Part shown: positions 40,799 to 50,060 of the stretch, one piece after another
Layout: every line of letters starts with the position of its first letter
Position numbering within the stretch: the first letter of the stretch is position 1
Source: an uncultured Duncaniella sp.
GTDB lineage: Bacteria > Bacteroidota > Bacteroidia > Bacteroidales > Muribaculaceae
DNA length: 64,000 nucleotides
Direction of reading: 5' to 3'
Assembly: GCA_910587165.1 (NCBI GenBank)
Contig: CAJUKP010000004.1
Span: 1-64,000, forward strand
The notes under the pieces: model-generated
Database searches by the model: none
Told to the model about the DNA's origin: nothing
The model's input: the letters and a program-made list of their open reading frames with translations, nothing else
Made by a program: the position numbers and the translations under genes

Positions 40799-41011
40799 CT
40801 GAAAATTGTTTTAAAATATGTTAAACCGCAAAAAGATACCATATTCCATAGTTTCCATACATATTTTACCCCCGTCACAGCGCCCTCATTTCAACATTAT
40901 CCTCCTTTCTGACTCATTACGGAAGCTGATTTCAGCCACCGTTCCACCGGCCTTGACAAGAACCAAAAAAGATGTTCCGATGTTAAAATATAATAGAATT
41001 TCACCATTATT

Positions 41012-42397
41012 ATGAAAATCAGAATTCACGCTTTGACTATATGTGCGCTCATGGCTCTCATCACGTTCAGCTCTGTGGCGGAAGACAACGGAGGATATCT
41101 GCGGCAACCGATGCCGGAGAGATGGATACACTCCGGCGCTGATGTCGGTCCACTGCCCGACGACGGGGAGTGGTGGAAAACATTCGGCGACCCCGTGCTC
41201 GACTCCATAGTTGCGCTCGGGATTGAACGCAACCTCAACCTGTCGCAAGCCGCCCGACGTGTGAAAATGGCCCGTCTCAGCGTGGCAAGCGCCCGTAGCG
41301 CCTATTTTCCCACAATCGGTATAAGCACCGGATATGCACGGAAACGAAATGCGGGCGAAGACTCAAATCTGTTCTCGCTCGGCGCCGACATGAATTGGGA
41401 AATTGACCTCTTCGGCAAGATAACGTCTCAGGTAAAGGCCGGCAAGGCTTCCGCCGAAGTGACACGGGCCGAGTATCGAGGAGCCTTGGTGAGCATCATA
41501 GCCGAGATAGCCACCTGTTACATCAATTATCGCGTCTATCAGACTGAACTCGAGGTGGCCAAAATGCACCTCGAGTCACAGGCAAGCGTACTGAAGATCA
41601 CCGAGGCGCGCTACGAGGCCGGACTCGTGTCAAAGCTTGATGTGGCGCAGGCACGGGTGGTCTATGGCAACACCGAAGCGGTTATCCCTCAGCTCGAATC
41701 GTCGATCGAACAGACTTTCAACGCACTTGCGATAATGCTTGACGAGTATCCCGAGAATTTCTCCTTACCCGGAGGCAACGAGGGAAAGCTCCCGTCGGTA
41801 AACAGATCCGTCTCCACCGGTATGCCCATGAACCTCCTTCGCCGCCGTCCCGACATTGCACAGGCCGAGGCTCAGCTTGCGGTCTATGCGGCACGCACAG
41901 GAATAGCCCGCAAGGACTTCCTCCCCACCCTTTCGCTCGAAGGATCCATCGGATTCTCATCGCCCGAAGCCGATAAGCTTTTCGAAGGACGGAGCCTCTC
42001 ATACTCCATTGGCCCCACTCTCTCATGGACGATATTTGAAGGGCTCGGACGCAAATATGCGCTCGAAAGCGCCAAAGAGCAGATGCAGGCAGGCATCGAC
42101 AACTATAATCTCACCGTGATGACAGCAGTGGAAGAGGTGAACAATGCAATGTCGGCCTACTCGGCAGCACTACGCACCGTGGACAAACAGCTGTCGGTGC
42201 TCGATGACAGCCATGAGGCATTCAACCTCTCCATTGACCTCTACAAACAGGGACTCACACCGTTCACCAATGTCGAGAACGCGCAGATCAGCTGGCTGAA
42301 CTGTGCCAATTCACTGGTGACCTCGCAAGGCAACGCTCTTGTATCACTCATAAATCTCTATAAAGCACTCGGCGGGTCACCGCTCGACCACATCTGA
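41012..42397 (+). CDS. RND efflux outer-membrane factor (OprM/NodT family)
   Basis: 461 aa. The signal peptide is MKIRIHALTICALMALITFS; no lipobox Cys is at the expected place, unlike many OprM proteins. Domain text is typical: DDGEWWKTFGDPVLDSIVAL, LNLSQAARRVKMARLSVASA, LGADMNWEIDLFGKI, and in the second repeat LLRRRPDIAQAEAQLAVYAA and GPTLSWTIFEGLGRKYALES. It forms the trimeric exit channel of an RND pump. It is the first gene of the operon, with adaptor and permease following, an order usual in Bacteroidetes. Confidence 0.9.
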   Translation: MKIRIHALTICALMALITFSSVAEDNGGYLRQPMPERWIHSGADVGPLPDDGEWWKTFGDPVLDSIVALGIERNLNLSQAARRVKMARLSVASARSAYFPTIGISTGYARKRNAGEDSNLFSLGADMNWEIDLFGKITSQVKAGKASAEVTRAEYRGALVSIIAEIATCYINYRVYQTELEVAKMHLESQASVLKITEARYEAGLVSKLDVAQARVVYGNTEAVIPQLESSIEQTFNALAIMLDEYPENFSLPGGNEGKLPSVNRSVSTGMPMNLLRRRPDIAQAEAQLAVYAARTGIARKDFLPTLSLEGSIGFSSPEADKLFEGRSLSYSIGPTLSWTIFEGLGRKYALESAKEQMQAGIDNYNLTVMTAVEEVNNAMSAYSAALRTVDKQLSVLDDSHEAFNLSIDLYKQGLTPFTNVENAQISWLNCANSLVTSQGNALVSLINLYKALGGSPLDHI

Positions 42398-42435
42398 TAC
42401 AAAAAAAATACTTTTCCACTTACATCGCTACAAAA

Positions 42436-43551
42436 ATGAATAAGTCACTCATCATATCAGGTATCGCGCTCTCCTTTGCCCTTGCCTCATGCCACCGCAG
42501 TGGCAAAACCGAAACACCGGAAAGCCTCATGACTGTGAATGTGGCCATGCCTGAAGTGAAGGATATCGTGCTCTCGAGAACCTATCCGGGCTCTCTCGTG
42601 GCCAACAGTGCCATAGACGTAATGTGCAAGGTGAACGGACAGGTGCTCACCAAAAATTTCAGCAAAGGAACAATAGTGAGGAAAGGGCAGGTGCTCTACA
42701 CAATAGATCCCGCTCCCTACCGCGACAAGGTGCAGCAGGCCGAGGCGGCGCTCACAACCGCTATCAGCGCGCGTGACTATGCCTCCGAACACTACAAAGC
42801 CGTGAAGAAAGCCCTCGAGAGCGATGCCGTGAGCAAAATGGAGGTGAGCCAGGCCGAGAGCAGTCTGCAACAGGCCGAGGCTTCGGTGAAAAACGCCACC
42901 GCCGCACTCGCCGACGCCCGACGCCTGCTCGGCTACTGTACAGTGACAGCCCCGATCGGCGGCCGGATAGCATCCGGAAATTTCGATCAGGGAGCCTACA
43001 TCAGCGGCGAGGCATCGCCGGTCACTGTGACCACGATATTCGACAACTCGGAGATGGAAGCACAGTTTGCCATAGAGGACGAACGCTTCCTCGACATCAT
43101 TAACGCCCGTAATGCAAATGACTCGCTTGATTTCTCCCATGTCCCGGTAAGATTCGCCGAACCTCTCCCCCACACCTACACAGGCGATGTCTCATATCTG
43201 GCGCCATCGCTCAATGAAACCACCGGAACCCTCAAGGCGAGCTGCGTGATAGACAATCCATACGATGAACTGCGACAGGGAATGTATGTGAAGATTGATC
43301 TCCCATACGGAAGACTGAAAGATGCCATTCTTGTCAAGGATGCCTCCGTTGGGAGCGACCAGCTCGGCAAGTTTCTCTACACCCTCAACGACTCCAACCG
43401 TATTGTCTACACTCCCGTCACTCTCGGCGAACTGTATCAGGACACTCTGAGAGTCGTGACCAAGGGGCTTGAACCCGGGACAAGATATGTCACATCGGCC
43501 ATTCTCAAGGTGAGAAACGGAATGGAAGTGAAACCAGTCATGACAAAATAG
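42436..43551 (+). CDS. RND adaptor lipoprotein (AcrA-like)
   Basis: 371 aa. The lipobox is FALASC (Cys19). TYPGSLVANSAIDVMCKVNG and VYTIDPAPYRDKVQQAEAAL are the first lipoyl half and hairpin start; the coiled coil runs about 95-165, then LGYCTVTAPIGGRIASGNFD closes the lipoyl domain. The beta-barrel and membrane-proximal domains follow. It is a periplasmic adaptor linking the permease encoded 12 bp downstream to the outer-membrane factor encoded 38 bp upstream. Confidence 0.92.
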   Translation: MNKSLIISGIALSFALASCHRSGKTETPESLMTVNVAMPEVKDIVLSRTYPGSLVANSAIDVMCKVNGQVLTKNFSKGTIVRKGQVLYTIDPAPYRDKVQQAEAALTTAISARDYASEHYKAVKKALESDAVSKMEVSQAESSLQQAEASVKNATAALADARRLLGYCTVTAPIGGRIASGNFDQGAYISGEASPVTVTTIFDNSEMEAQFAIEDERFLDIINARNANDSLDFSHVPVRFAEPLPHTYTGDVSYLAPSLNETTGTLKASCVIDNPYDELRQGMYVKIDLPYGRLKDAILVKDASVGSDQLGKFLYTLNDSNRIVYTPVTLGELYQDTLRVVTKGLEPGTRYVTSAILKVRNGMEVKPVMTK

Positions 43552-43563
43552 GAGGAATAGATT

Positions 43564-46500
43564 ATGTTGTCCAAATTTTTCATTGACCGCCCCATATTCG
43601 CCACAGTACTTGCCATCATTATGGTGATTGTAGGTCTGGTGACGGTCAAGACACTGCCCATCGCACAATATCCCGACATCACACCTCCCACCGTGATGGT
43701 CAATGCCGCCTATCCCGGAGCCGATGCCGAGACTGTGGCGAAGACCGTGGCCGAACCGATCGAGGAACAGGTGAACGGAGTGGAGGGTATGATGTATATG
43801 AGCTCCAACTCAAGCGACGGTTCATATAGTCTGACCGTGACTTTCGAAAACGGCACCGATCTTGACGAGGCCGCTGTAAAGGTACAGAACCGCATATCCC
43901 TGGCCGAGGCTCAGCTCCCCACATCCGTCAAGGAACAGGGAGTGTCCGTGACCTCCGAGTCATCCAACATCATCCTCTTCATCGCCATCGAAGGTGACAG
44001 CGACCGCTACTCGGCGCTGTATCTCACCAACTACGCCAAACTCAACATCATCGACGAACTCTCGCGCATCGACGGTGTGGGCGGAGCCGGCGCATTCGGA
44101 GCCGGTGAATACAGCATGAGAGTGTGGCTTGATCCGGAAAAGATGCAGATCCGCGGACTCACTCCTGCCGATGTCGCAGCCATGATACGGTCACAGAATC
44201 TCGAAGTGTCGGCCGGAAGCGTGGGCACACCGCCCGTTGCTTCCGATGTGCAGATGCAGTTCACTCTCACAGCCAAAGGCCAGCTGCAGACCCCGGAAGA
44301 GTTCGGCAATATCGTGTTGCGTGCCGAACCTGACGGAGGCATACTCCATCTGAGGGATGTGGCGCGTGTCGAACTTGGCAGCGAGAGCTATTCCGGCATT
44401 TCCCATGTATCCGGACATGATGCCGGCCTCATCGGTGTGCAGCAGCTCCCGGGTGCAAACGCTCTCGAGGTGGCCGACGCCGTAAAGGCAAAGATGGAGG
44501 AACTGGCACAATATTTTCCCGAAGGTGTGAGCTACCGTGTGATTATGGACACCACAGACTTCGTCACGGCCTCGATCGACGAGGTGCTCGTTACATTCGT
44601 CGAGACCACACTCATTGTCATGATTGTCATTCTGCTCTTCCTCCAGAGCTGGAGGGCTGTGATAATCCCGATGATTGCCATACCGGTATCGCTCATAGCC
44701 ACATTCGCCGTGATGAAGCTTCTCGGTTTCTCTCTCAATACCCTCACGTTATTCGGTCTGGTGCTCGCCATAGCCATAGTGGTGGACGACGCCATTGTGG
44801 TCGTGGAGGATTGTGCCAGGTTGGTACAGGAGGGGAAACTCACCCCACGGCAGAGTGCCGAGAAGGCCATGCAGGAACTGCAGGGACCGGTGATCGGCGA
44901 GGTGCTCGTGCTTCTGTCGGTATTCATCCCGACAGCCTTCATATCCGGCATCACAGGATCGCTCTACAAGCAGTTTGCCCTCACCATAGCCACATCTGTG
45001 GCATTCTCCGGGTTCAACGCTCTCACATTCACACCCGCCATGTGCGCCCTTTTCCTTCGCAAGAAGGAAGACGGTGGAAAGAAGTTCTTCATCTACCGGT
45101 GGTTCAACAAGGGCTGGGATGCGACACTTGGCAGATACACCGCATGGATCGGATCGCTGCTCAAACGCCCGTTCGTGGCTATATGTATATATTTTCTCCT
45201 GTGTCTGCTTGCATTCTGGGGCTTCATGAAATGGCCCACCAGCTACATTCCCGAAGAGGACCAGGGCTTTTTCATGACCTCCATACAGCTCCCCACCGGA
45301 GCCTCGCTTGACCGCACTGACAAGATTGTCACATCCCTGTCGGCCAAGATACAGGAGATTCCTGAGGTAGCCAATGTCATAGCCATCTCCGGGCAATCAA
45401 TGATGGGTGGAGGTTCGGGAGGCAATATGGGCTCACTCTTCGTAGTGCTCAAACCTTGGGGTGAACGCCGGGGCAAGGGGCAGGATGTGAATGCCGTCAT
45501 TGCCAAGGTGAACAAAATCGCAGCATCCTATCAGGAACCGATCGTCTTCTCCATCAATCCTCCCGCCATCCCGGGTCTGGGCATGACTTCTGGTGCCTCG
45601 ATGCAGATTCTCGACATCAACAACCTCGGCCCAGATGCACTTGCCGATGCCGTCAACTCAATGCGCGCGCTCGCAGCCAAAGACCACAGACTCGCACAGA
45701 TCACATCCCAGTATCAGGGATCCATCCCGCAATATACAGTAAAGGTGGACCGCGACCGGGCCAAACTGCTCGGATTGAGCCTGTCGGACATCTATTCCAC
45801 CCTCTCGCAATTCATGGGCGGAAGCTATGTGAACGATTTCGTGAAATTCGGGCGCACCTATCAGGTGAACATTAGTGCCGACGAATCGACCCGAGCATCA
45901 ATACTCGGTATTCCGTCGCTGACCGTAAGGAATTCCTCCGGCGAGATGGTGCCGTTCTCCTCATTCGCAAAAGTGGTGCCGTCCGCCGGACAGGCATCAG
46001 TAAGCCGCTACAATATGTACACCACCGCGCAGGTCACAGGTACCCCGGCACCCGATGTGTCATCAGCGGATGCCATCGAGGCCATGAAGGAGATACTTGA
46101 CGAGGCTGTCGGCGACCGCTTCTCCTACGCATGGACCGGCGAGGCATATCAGGAGACCCAGGCCGGAACAACCATTACAACCGTGCTTCTCTTCGCCGTG
46201 ATAATCACCCTGTTGGTACTCTCGGCCCAGTATGAGAGCTGGACGGCCCCGGTAGCTGTGATTATATCAATGCCCACAGCCATTCTCGGTACTGTGCTCG
46301 GATGTATGATCATGAATCAGTCCATATCCATCTACACGCAGATCGGCATAATACTGCTCCTCGGACTATCGGCCAAGAATGCCATCCTCATAGTCGAATA
46401 TGCCATTGACTTCCGCAAGACCGGACTTTCTGTCAGACAGTCCGCCCAGGATGCCGGACGCATACGTTTCCGTCCCATCATGATGACAGCCCTGGCCTTC

Positions 46501-46755
46501 GTGTTCGGTGTGATGCCGATGCTCTTCGCCACAGGAGCCGGCGCCGCATCACGTGTGGCACTCGGATCGGCGGTGGTGTTCGGTATGGCTGTCAACGGCA
46601 TCGTCGGCACACTCTTCGTCCCGGGATTCTGGGAACTGCTCAGGAATTTCCAGGAGAAATACCTCTCGCGGCTCTTTGCATCCGCCGACCGGCTCACACC
46701 GGGTTCCTCTACCGGCAAAGACACCTCCGACGGCGGCTCCGATCCACAGATATAG
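43564..46755 (+). CDS. RND multidrug efflux permease (AcrB/HAE1-like)
   Basis: 1063 aa, a full-length HAE1 permease. It opens MLSKFFIDRPIFATVLAIIM, then AQYPDITPPTVMVNAAYPGA. TM4 carries the DD proton-relay pair in LVLAIAIVVDDAIVVVEDCA, and the C-terminal half repeats the fold, with GLSAKNAILIVEYAIDFRKT. Periplasmic loops follow each of TM1 and TM7. It is driven by the proton gradient and exports drugs, bile salts or fatty acids. The C-terminal tail is Ser/Asp-rich (STGKDTSDGGSDPQI). No regulator is adjacent. Confidence 0.95.
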   Translation: MLSKFFIDRPIFATVLAIIMVIVGLVTVKTLPIAQYPDITPPTVMVNAAYPGADAETVAKTVAEPIEEQVNGVEGMMYMSSNSSDGSYSLTVTFENGTDLDEAAVKVQNRISLAEAQLPTSVKEQGVSVTSESSNIILFIAIEGDSDRYSALYLTNYAKLNIIDELSRIDGVGGAGAFGAGEYSMRVWLDPEKMQIRGLTPADVAAMIRSQNLEVSAGSVGTPPVASDVQMQFTLTAKGQLQTPEEFGNIVLRAEPDGGILHLRDVARVELGSESYSGISHVSGHDAGLIGVQQLPGANALEVADAVKAKMEELAQYFPEGVSYRVIMDTTDFVTASIDEVLVTFVETTLIVMIVILLFLQSWRAVIIPMIAIPVSLIATFAVMKLLGFSLNTLTLFGLVLAIAIVVDDAIVVVEDCARLVQEGKLTPRQSAEKAMQELQGPVIGEVLVLLSVFIPTAFISGITGSLYKQFALTIATSVAFSGFNALTFTPAMCALFLRKKEDGGKKFFIYRWFNKGWDATLGRYTAWIGSLLKRPFVAICIYFLLCLLAFWGFMKWPTSYIPEEDQGFFMTSIQLPTGASLDRTDKIVTSLSAKIQEIPEVANVIAISGQSMMGGGSGGNMGSLFVVLKPWGERRGKGQDVNAVIAKVNKIAASYQEPIVFSINPPAIPGLGMTSGASMQILDINNLGPDALADAVNSMRALAAKDHRLAQITSQYQGSIPQYTVKVDRDRAKLLGLSLSDIYSTLSQFMGGSYVNDFVKFGRTYQVNISADESTRASILGIPSLTVRNSSGEMVPFSSFAKVVPSAGQASVSRYNMYTTAQVTGTPAPDVSSADAIEAMKEILDEAVGDRFSYAWTGEAYQETQAGTTITTVLLFAVIITLLVLSAQYESWTAPVAVIISMPTAILGTVLGCMIMNQSISIYTQIGIILLLGLSAKNAILIVEYAIDFRKTGLSVRQSAQDAGRIRFRPIMMTALAFVFGVMPMLFATGAGAASRVALGSAVVFGMAVNGIVGTLFVPGFWELLRNFQEKYLSRLFASADRLTPGSSTGKDTSDGGSDPQI

Positions 46756-46770
46756 CCTGAAAGCAGACCA

Positions 46771-46835
46771 CAAGAAACAGGAAACGGGATATTCTTGACC
46801 GGATAGATCAAAAATATCCCGTTTCCTGTTTCTTG
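46771..46835. terminator. 23-bp perfect-stem bidirectional terminator
   Basis: Positions 46771-46793 and 46813-46835 are exact reverse complements (arm starts CAAGAAACAGGAAACGGGAT), with a 19-nt loop that itself has TTGA/TCAA. It lies between the convergent RND permease and rhaD genes. Confidence 0.8.
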
Positions 46836-46865
46836 CTCTTACGGGCTGTTCAGTCTGCCACGGAA

Positions 46866-47672
46866 TTATTTGGGAAGATTGAACGCTACGGTCATCTCAC
46901 GCATCTGCTCGTCCGACATTCCGTCAGGCTCGAAGCCCATGTTGCGGGCCTGGATGTAGATGAGAGCCGATTTGTTGAGCACGTCAATCTGGTCGAAAGC
47001 AGCCATGACATCAGTGTCAACCGCAAACACACCGTGCTTCTCCCAGAGAGTCACGTCATAGTCGCCAAGCTCCTTGATGGTTGCCTCGGCGAGCTCGTTG
47101 GAGCTGGGAAGCTTGTAAGGGATGATGCCCAGACCGCGCGGACAGAATGCCTTTGTCTCAGGAATCATGCTCCAGAGCAGACGGGAGGCCACATCCTTCT
47201 CAAGATACTTCTTGCAGTGGGAGAGAGCCACGAGCTCGATGGGATGAGTGTGGACAGATGCCTTGTAGTTGCTCCCCTTTCCGATGAGATAGTTGTGCAC
47301 GGCAAGGTGTGAGGGAAGCTCCGAGGTGGGAGCGACAGGCTTGTCGGCTATGATCTCATAGTGGGCGCAGTCATCGAGGATGCGGATCACCGATCCGTTG
47401 TCCATAGGCCAGCGGGCGAGGTCGCGCATACGTTTGTTGGTACCCTTGCAATAGAAATAGCATCCCTTGATATTGGGGAGGGTCATGCCTATGGGCTTGG
47501 GCTCGCTGATGGCGGGCATGGCACGGATGGCATCGTCGATATGTTCGGTGATGTTGACGGTGATATTTCCACCGTTACGTTCTGCCCAGCCTTTCTGCCA
47601 GAGGTAGCCTGCCACCTCTGCAACCTGACCTACTTCATGGGCCAGACCGGGACGATTATCAAGAATTGACAT
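46866..47672 (-). CDS. rhaD: Rhamnulose-1-phosphate aldolase
   Basis: 268 aa, class II aldolase/adducin fold. It splits L-rhamnulose-1-phosphate into DHAP and L-lactaldehyde using Zn2+. ERNGGNITVNITEHID (about residue 31), the zinc ligands in KASVHTHPIELVAL (about 138-151) and VTLWEKHGVFAVD (about 209) are the family hallmarks; RhaD of E. coli is 274 aa. It is the last gene of rhaB-rhaA-rhaT-rhaD. L-lactaldehyde made here is the substrate of the fucO product encoded at 55743. Confidence 0.95.
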   Translation of the reverse strand: MSILDNRPGLAHEVGQVAEVAGYLWQKGWAERNGGNITVNITEHIDDAIRAMPAISEPKPIGMTLPNIKGCYFYCKGTNKRMRDLARWPMDNGSVIRILDDCAHYEIIADKPVAPTSELPSHLAVHNYLIGKGSNYKASVHTHPIELVALSHCKKYLEKDVASRLLWSMIPETKAFCPRGLGIIPYKLPSSNELAEATIKELGDYDVTLWEKHGVFAVDTDVMAAFDQIDVLNKSALIYIQARNMGFEPDGMSDEQMREMTVAFNLPK

Positions 47673-47696
47673 ATTATAAAACTGTTATTTGGATTT

Positions 47697-48731
47697 TTAC
47701 ACTAACTGGGGGAGGAAACATGAGATCACAAGCACCGCGATCCCCACGATGAGCACGGTGATGGTCTTCTGCGAACATCCCTTCCACTCCTTGAGTATGA
47801 TGCCCCACACATTGGAGAACACCACATTGAGTGCCATGAGGATGCAGAACGAGAGGGTCATGAGCGTGGGCGACTGGGTGAGGAATCCCTTGCCGAGCGC
47901 GAGACCGAAGAACTGGCTGTACCACAAAGCTCCGGCGAGCAGACAATAGAAGAAGTTATTGCCCCACACCGCACCGTTGGCATAGTCGCCCCATGTGTTG
48001 TTGCGGCTGTTCTGATAGAAACAATAGATGGCGTTGGTGACAAAGCCGCCGAGGGTCACGAGGAATGTTGCCGGAAGGGTCTTGAACATATCGGGAGTAA
48101 GATCGCCGAAATTGATGCCGCTGCCGAACTCAAGGCCTACATTGAAGCATCCGCTCATGAAGCCTGCGAGAAGCGCGATGGTAATTCCCTTGGGGAAATT
48201 GAAGTCCTTCACGGCCGCCTTCTTCTCCTCCTCGCTGAGCGACGAGGATTTCATTGAACCGGCCACACCGATGATGGCGATACCCAGAAGTGTCACAACC
48301 ACTCCGAGGATCACAGAGAATGTGAGCTGCGAGAGGGGGTCGTTCTCGGGGAAGAAGATATTGAGCAACACCGGGCCCATGATAGTGCCGAGACCGGCAC
48401 AGGTGCCGAGAGCGATGGACTGGCCGAGAGCCACGCCAAGATAGCGCATCGAAAGGCCGAATGTGAGTCCGCCGACACCCCACAGGGCACCGAAAAGGAT
48501 GGTCATCCATATATTGAACGACTGCTCCGCCGTGAAGAGCTCACACAATGAATGGCCGGCAGGAACAGCGAGGAGCGCCCCGAGAAACGGAAGCACCAGC
48601 CACGCGAACACACCCTGTACGATCCAGTAGCTCTCCCAGCTCCACGACTTTATCTTGTTGATAGGGACATAGCAGCTCGACTGGCAGAAAGCTCCGACCG
48701 CGATGATGAGTAATCCTATTAATATATCCAT
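47697..48731 (-). CDS. rhaT: L-rhamnose-proton symporter
   Basis: 344 aa with about 10 membrane helices, the RhaT family (related to DMT transporters). It opens MDILIGLLIIAVGAFCQSSC, with CYVPINKIKSWSWESYWIVQ close to the E. coli RhaT signature. A soluble loop at about 170-185 (KSSSLSEEEKKAAVKDFNFP) lies between the halves. It imports L-rhamnose with H+ across the inner membrane. It is 24 bp upstream of rhaD and 63 bp downstream of rhaA. Confidence 0.95.
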   Translation of the reverse strand: MDILIGLLIIAVGAFCQSSCYVPINKIKSWSWESYWIVQGVFAWLVLPFLGALLAVPAGHSLCELFTAEQSFNIWMTILFGALWGVGGLTFGLSMRYLGVALGQSIALGTCAGLGTIMGPVLLNIFFPENDPLSQLTFSVILGVVVTLLGIAIIGVAGSMKSSSLSEEEKKAAVKDFNFPKGITIALLAGFMSGCFNVGLEFGSGINFGDLTPDMFKTLPATFLVTLGGFVTNAIYCFYQNSRNNTWGDYANGAVWGNNFFYCLLAGALWYSQFFGLALGKGFLTQSPTLMTLSFCILMALNVVFSNVWGIILKEWKGCSQKTITVLIVGIAVLVISCFLPQLV

Positions 48732-48794
48732 GATGGTCTATGAACAGGAAAGCCCCGCCCGTGGCTTGACGGACGGAACTCTCCGGTTGTTGGT

Positions 48795-50048
48795 TTATCG
48801 CTTGGAAGTCACGTCGGCCTCATACTTCTCGACCTCCTTGATGTAGGTCTCGCCGACGGGTACATTGTTCTTGAGGCAGAACATATCGTAGACTGCATTC
48901 CAGGGAAGGTTCTTGCACTCCTCAAGCAGCGCGAGACGCTGGAAACGCTTGTCCTCGAGCTCATACTTGCGCAGTGTCTCGGTGGGTTCGAGCAGGGCGC
49001 GGAGCATACACTTCTGGGCAGCACGCGAACCGATCACGTATGCACCGATACGGTTGAGGGTGCCATCGAAGTAGTCGAGGCCATAGTGGACACGGTTGAG
49101 GGCGCCGGCACGAACGATCTCGCTGAAGAGATCGAGAGTGGGATCGTCCATGATGGTCACGTGATCGGAGTCCCAACGGATAGGACGGCTCACGTGGAGC
49201 ATCAGCTCAGGCACGAAGAGAAGCATGGCTGAAACCTTGTCGGCGACACTTTCGGTGGGGTGGAAATGGCCGGTGTCAAGAGTGATCATCATGTCATTCT
49301 TGGCAGCGTAGGAGGTATAGAAGTCATTGGAACCTACTGTGTAGCTCTCGAGACCGATGCCGAATACCTTAGACTCCACGCAGTCCTTCATCCAGTCATA
49401 CTTGTGCTCGAAAATCTGGTCAAGTGAATCCTTGAGAAGCTCGCGGTACATCAGACGGTTGACGGTGATATCCTTGCTTCCGTCATGAACCCATGTGTTC
49501 ATGATACAGGGATCCTGCTGGGCCTCGCCGATGGCCTGTGAGATGGCACGGCAACGCTTCGAATGCTCGATCCAGAAGTCACGGATACCCTTGTCGGGGT
49601 TGGAGAGCGAGAGATCCCCGCTCTTGGGGTGGGAGAATGAGGTGGAATTGAAGTCGAGCTTGATATCGTTGGTCTTGCCCCAGTCGATCCAGCTCTGGAA
49701 ATGCTCGGGTGTAACCTCGTCGCGGTCAACGAACTTTCCGCCGAAGTCACCGTAGATCTCGTGGAGATTCAGACGATGTTTGCCGGGGATAAGGCTCATT
49801 GCGTAGAGGATGTCAGCACGCAGTTCGTCAATGTTGCGGGCCTTGCCGGGATAGTTGCCGTTGACCTGGATACCTCCGGTGAGGCCGCCGTCGCGCATCT
49901 CGAATCCGGCCACGTCGTCAGCCTGCCAGCAGTGCATACTGAGGTGGAAGTCCTGCATTTGGTCGATGACCTTGTCGGTATCTACGCCGATGGCGGCATA
50001 TCTTTCTTTGGCTATCTCATAAGCCTGCTTGATCTGTTCTGCATTCAT
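48795..50048 (-). CDS. rhaA: L-rhamnose isomerase
   Basis: 417 aa, the family length. MNAEQIKQAYEIAKERYAAI and HLSMHCWQADDVAGFE are close to known RhaA starts. Later come the metal-ligand region LDFNSTSFSHPKSGDLSLSN, ITLDTGHFHPTESVADK and the catalytic-site text HVSRPIRWDSDHVTIMDDPT. It converts L-rhamnose to L-rhamnulose with Mn/Zn. Second gene of the operon, 12 bp after rhaB. Confidence 0.96.
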   Translation of the reverse strand: MNAEQIKQAYEIAKERYAAIGVDTDKVIDQMQDFHLSMHCWQADDVAGFEMRDGGLTGGIQVNGNYPGKARNIDELRADILYAMSLIPGKHRLNLHEIYGDFGGKFVDRDEVTPEHFQSWIDWGKTNDIKLDFNSTSFSHPKSGDLSLSNPDKGIRDFWIEHSKRCRAISQAIGEAQQDPCIMNTWVHDGSKDITVNRLMYRELLKDSLDQIFEHKYDWMKDCVESKVFGIGLESYTVGSNDFYTSYAAKNDMMITLDTGHFHPTESVADKVSAMLLFVPELMLHVSRPIRWDSDHVTIMDDPTLDLFSEIVRAGALNRVHYGLDYFDGTLNRIGAYVIGSRAAQKCMLRALLEPTETLRKYELEDKRFQRLALLEECKNLPWNAVYDMFCLKNNVPVGETYIKEVEKYEADVTSKR

Positions 50049-50060
50049 GATCTTTAGATT

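Noticed and set aside
40989..40994. TATAAT with upstream TTGACA (40953) as a promoter of the RND operon
   Set aside because: The spacing is 30 bp, too long for a sigma70-type promoter.
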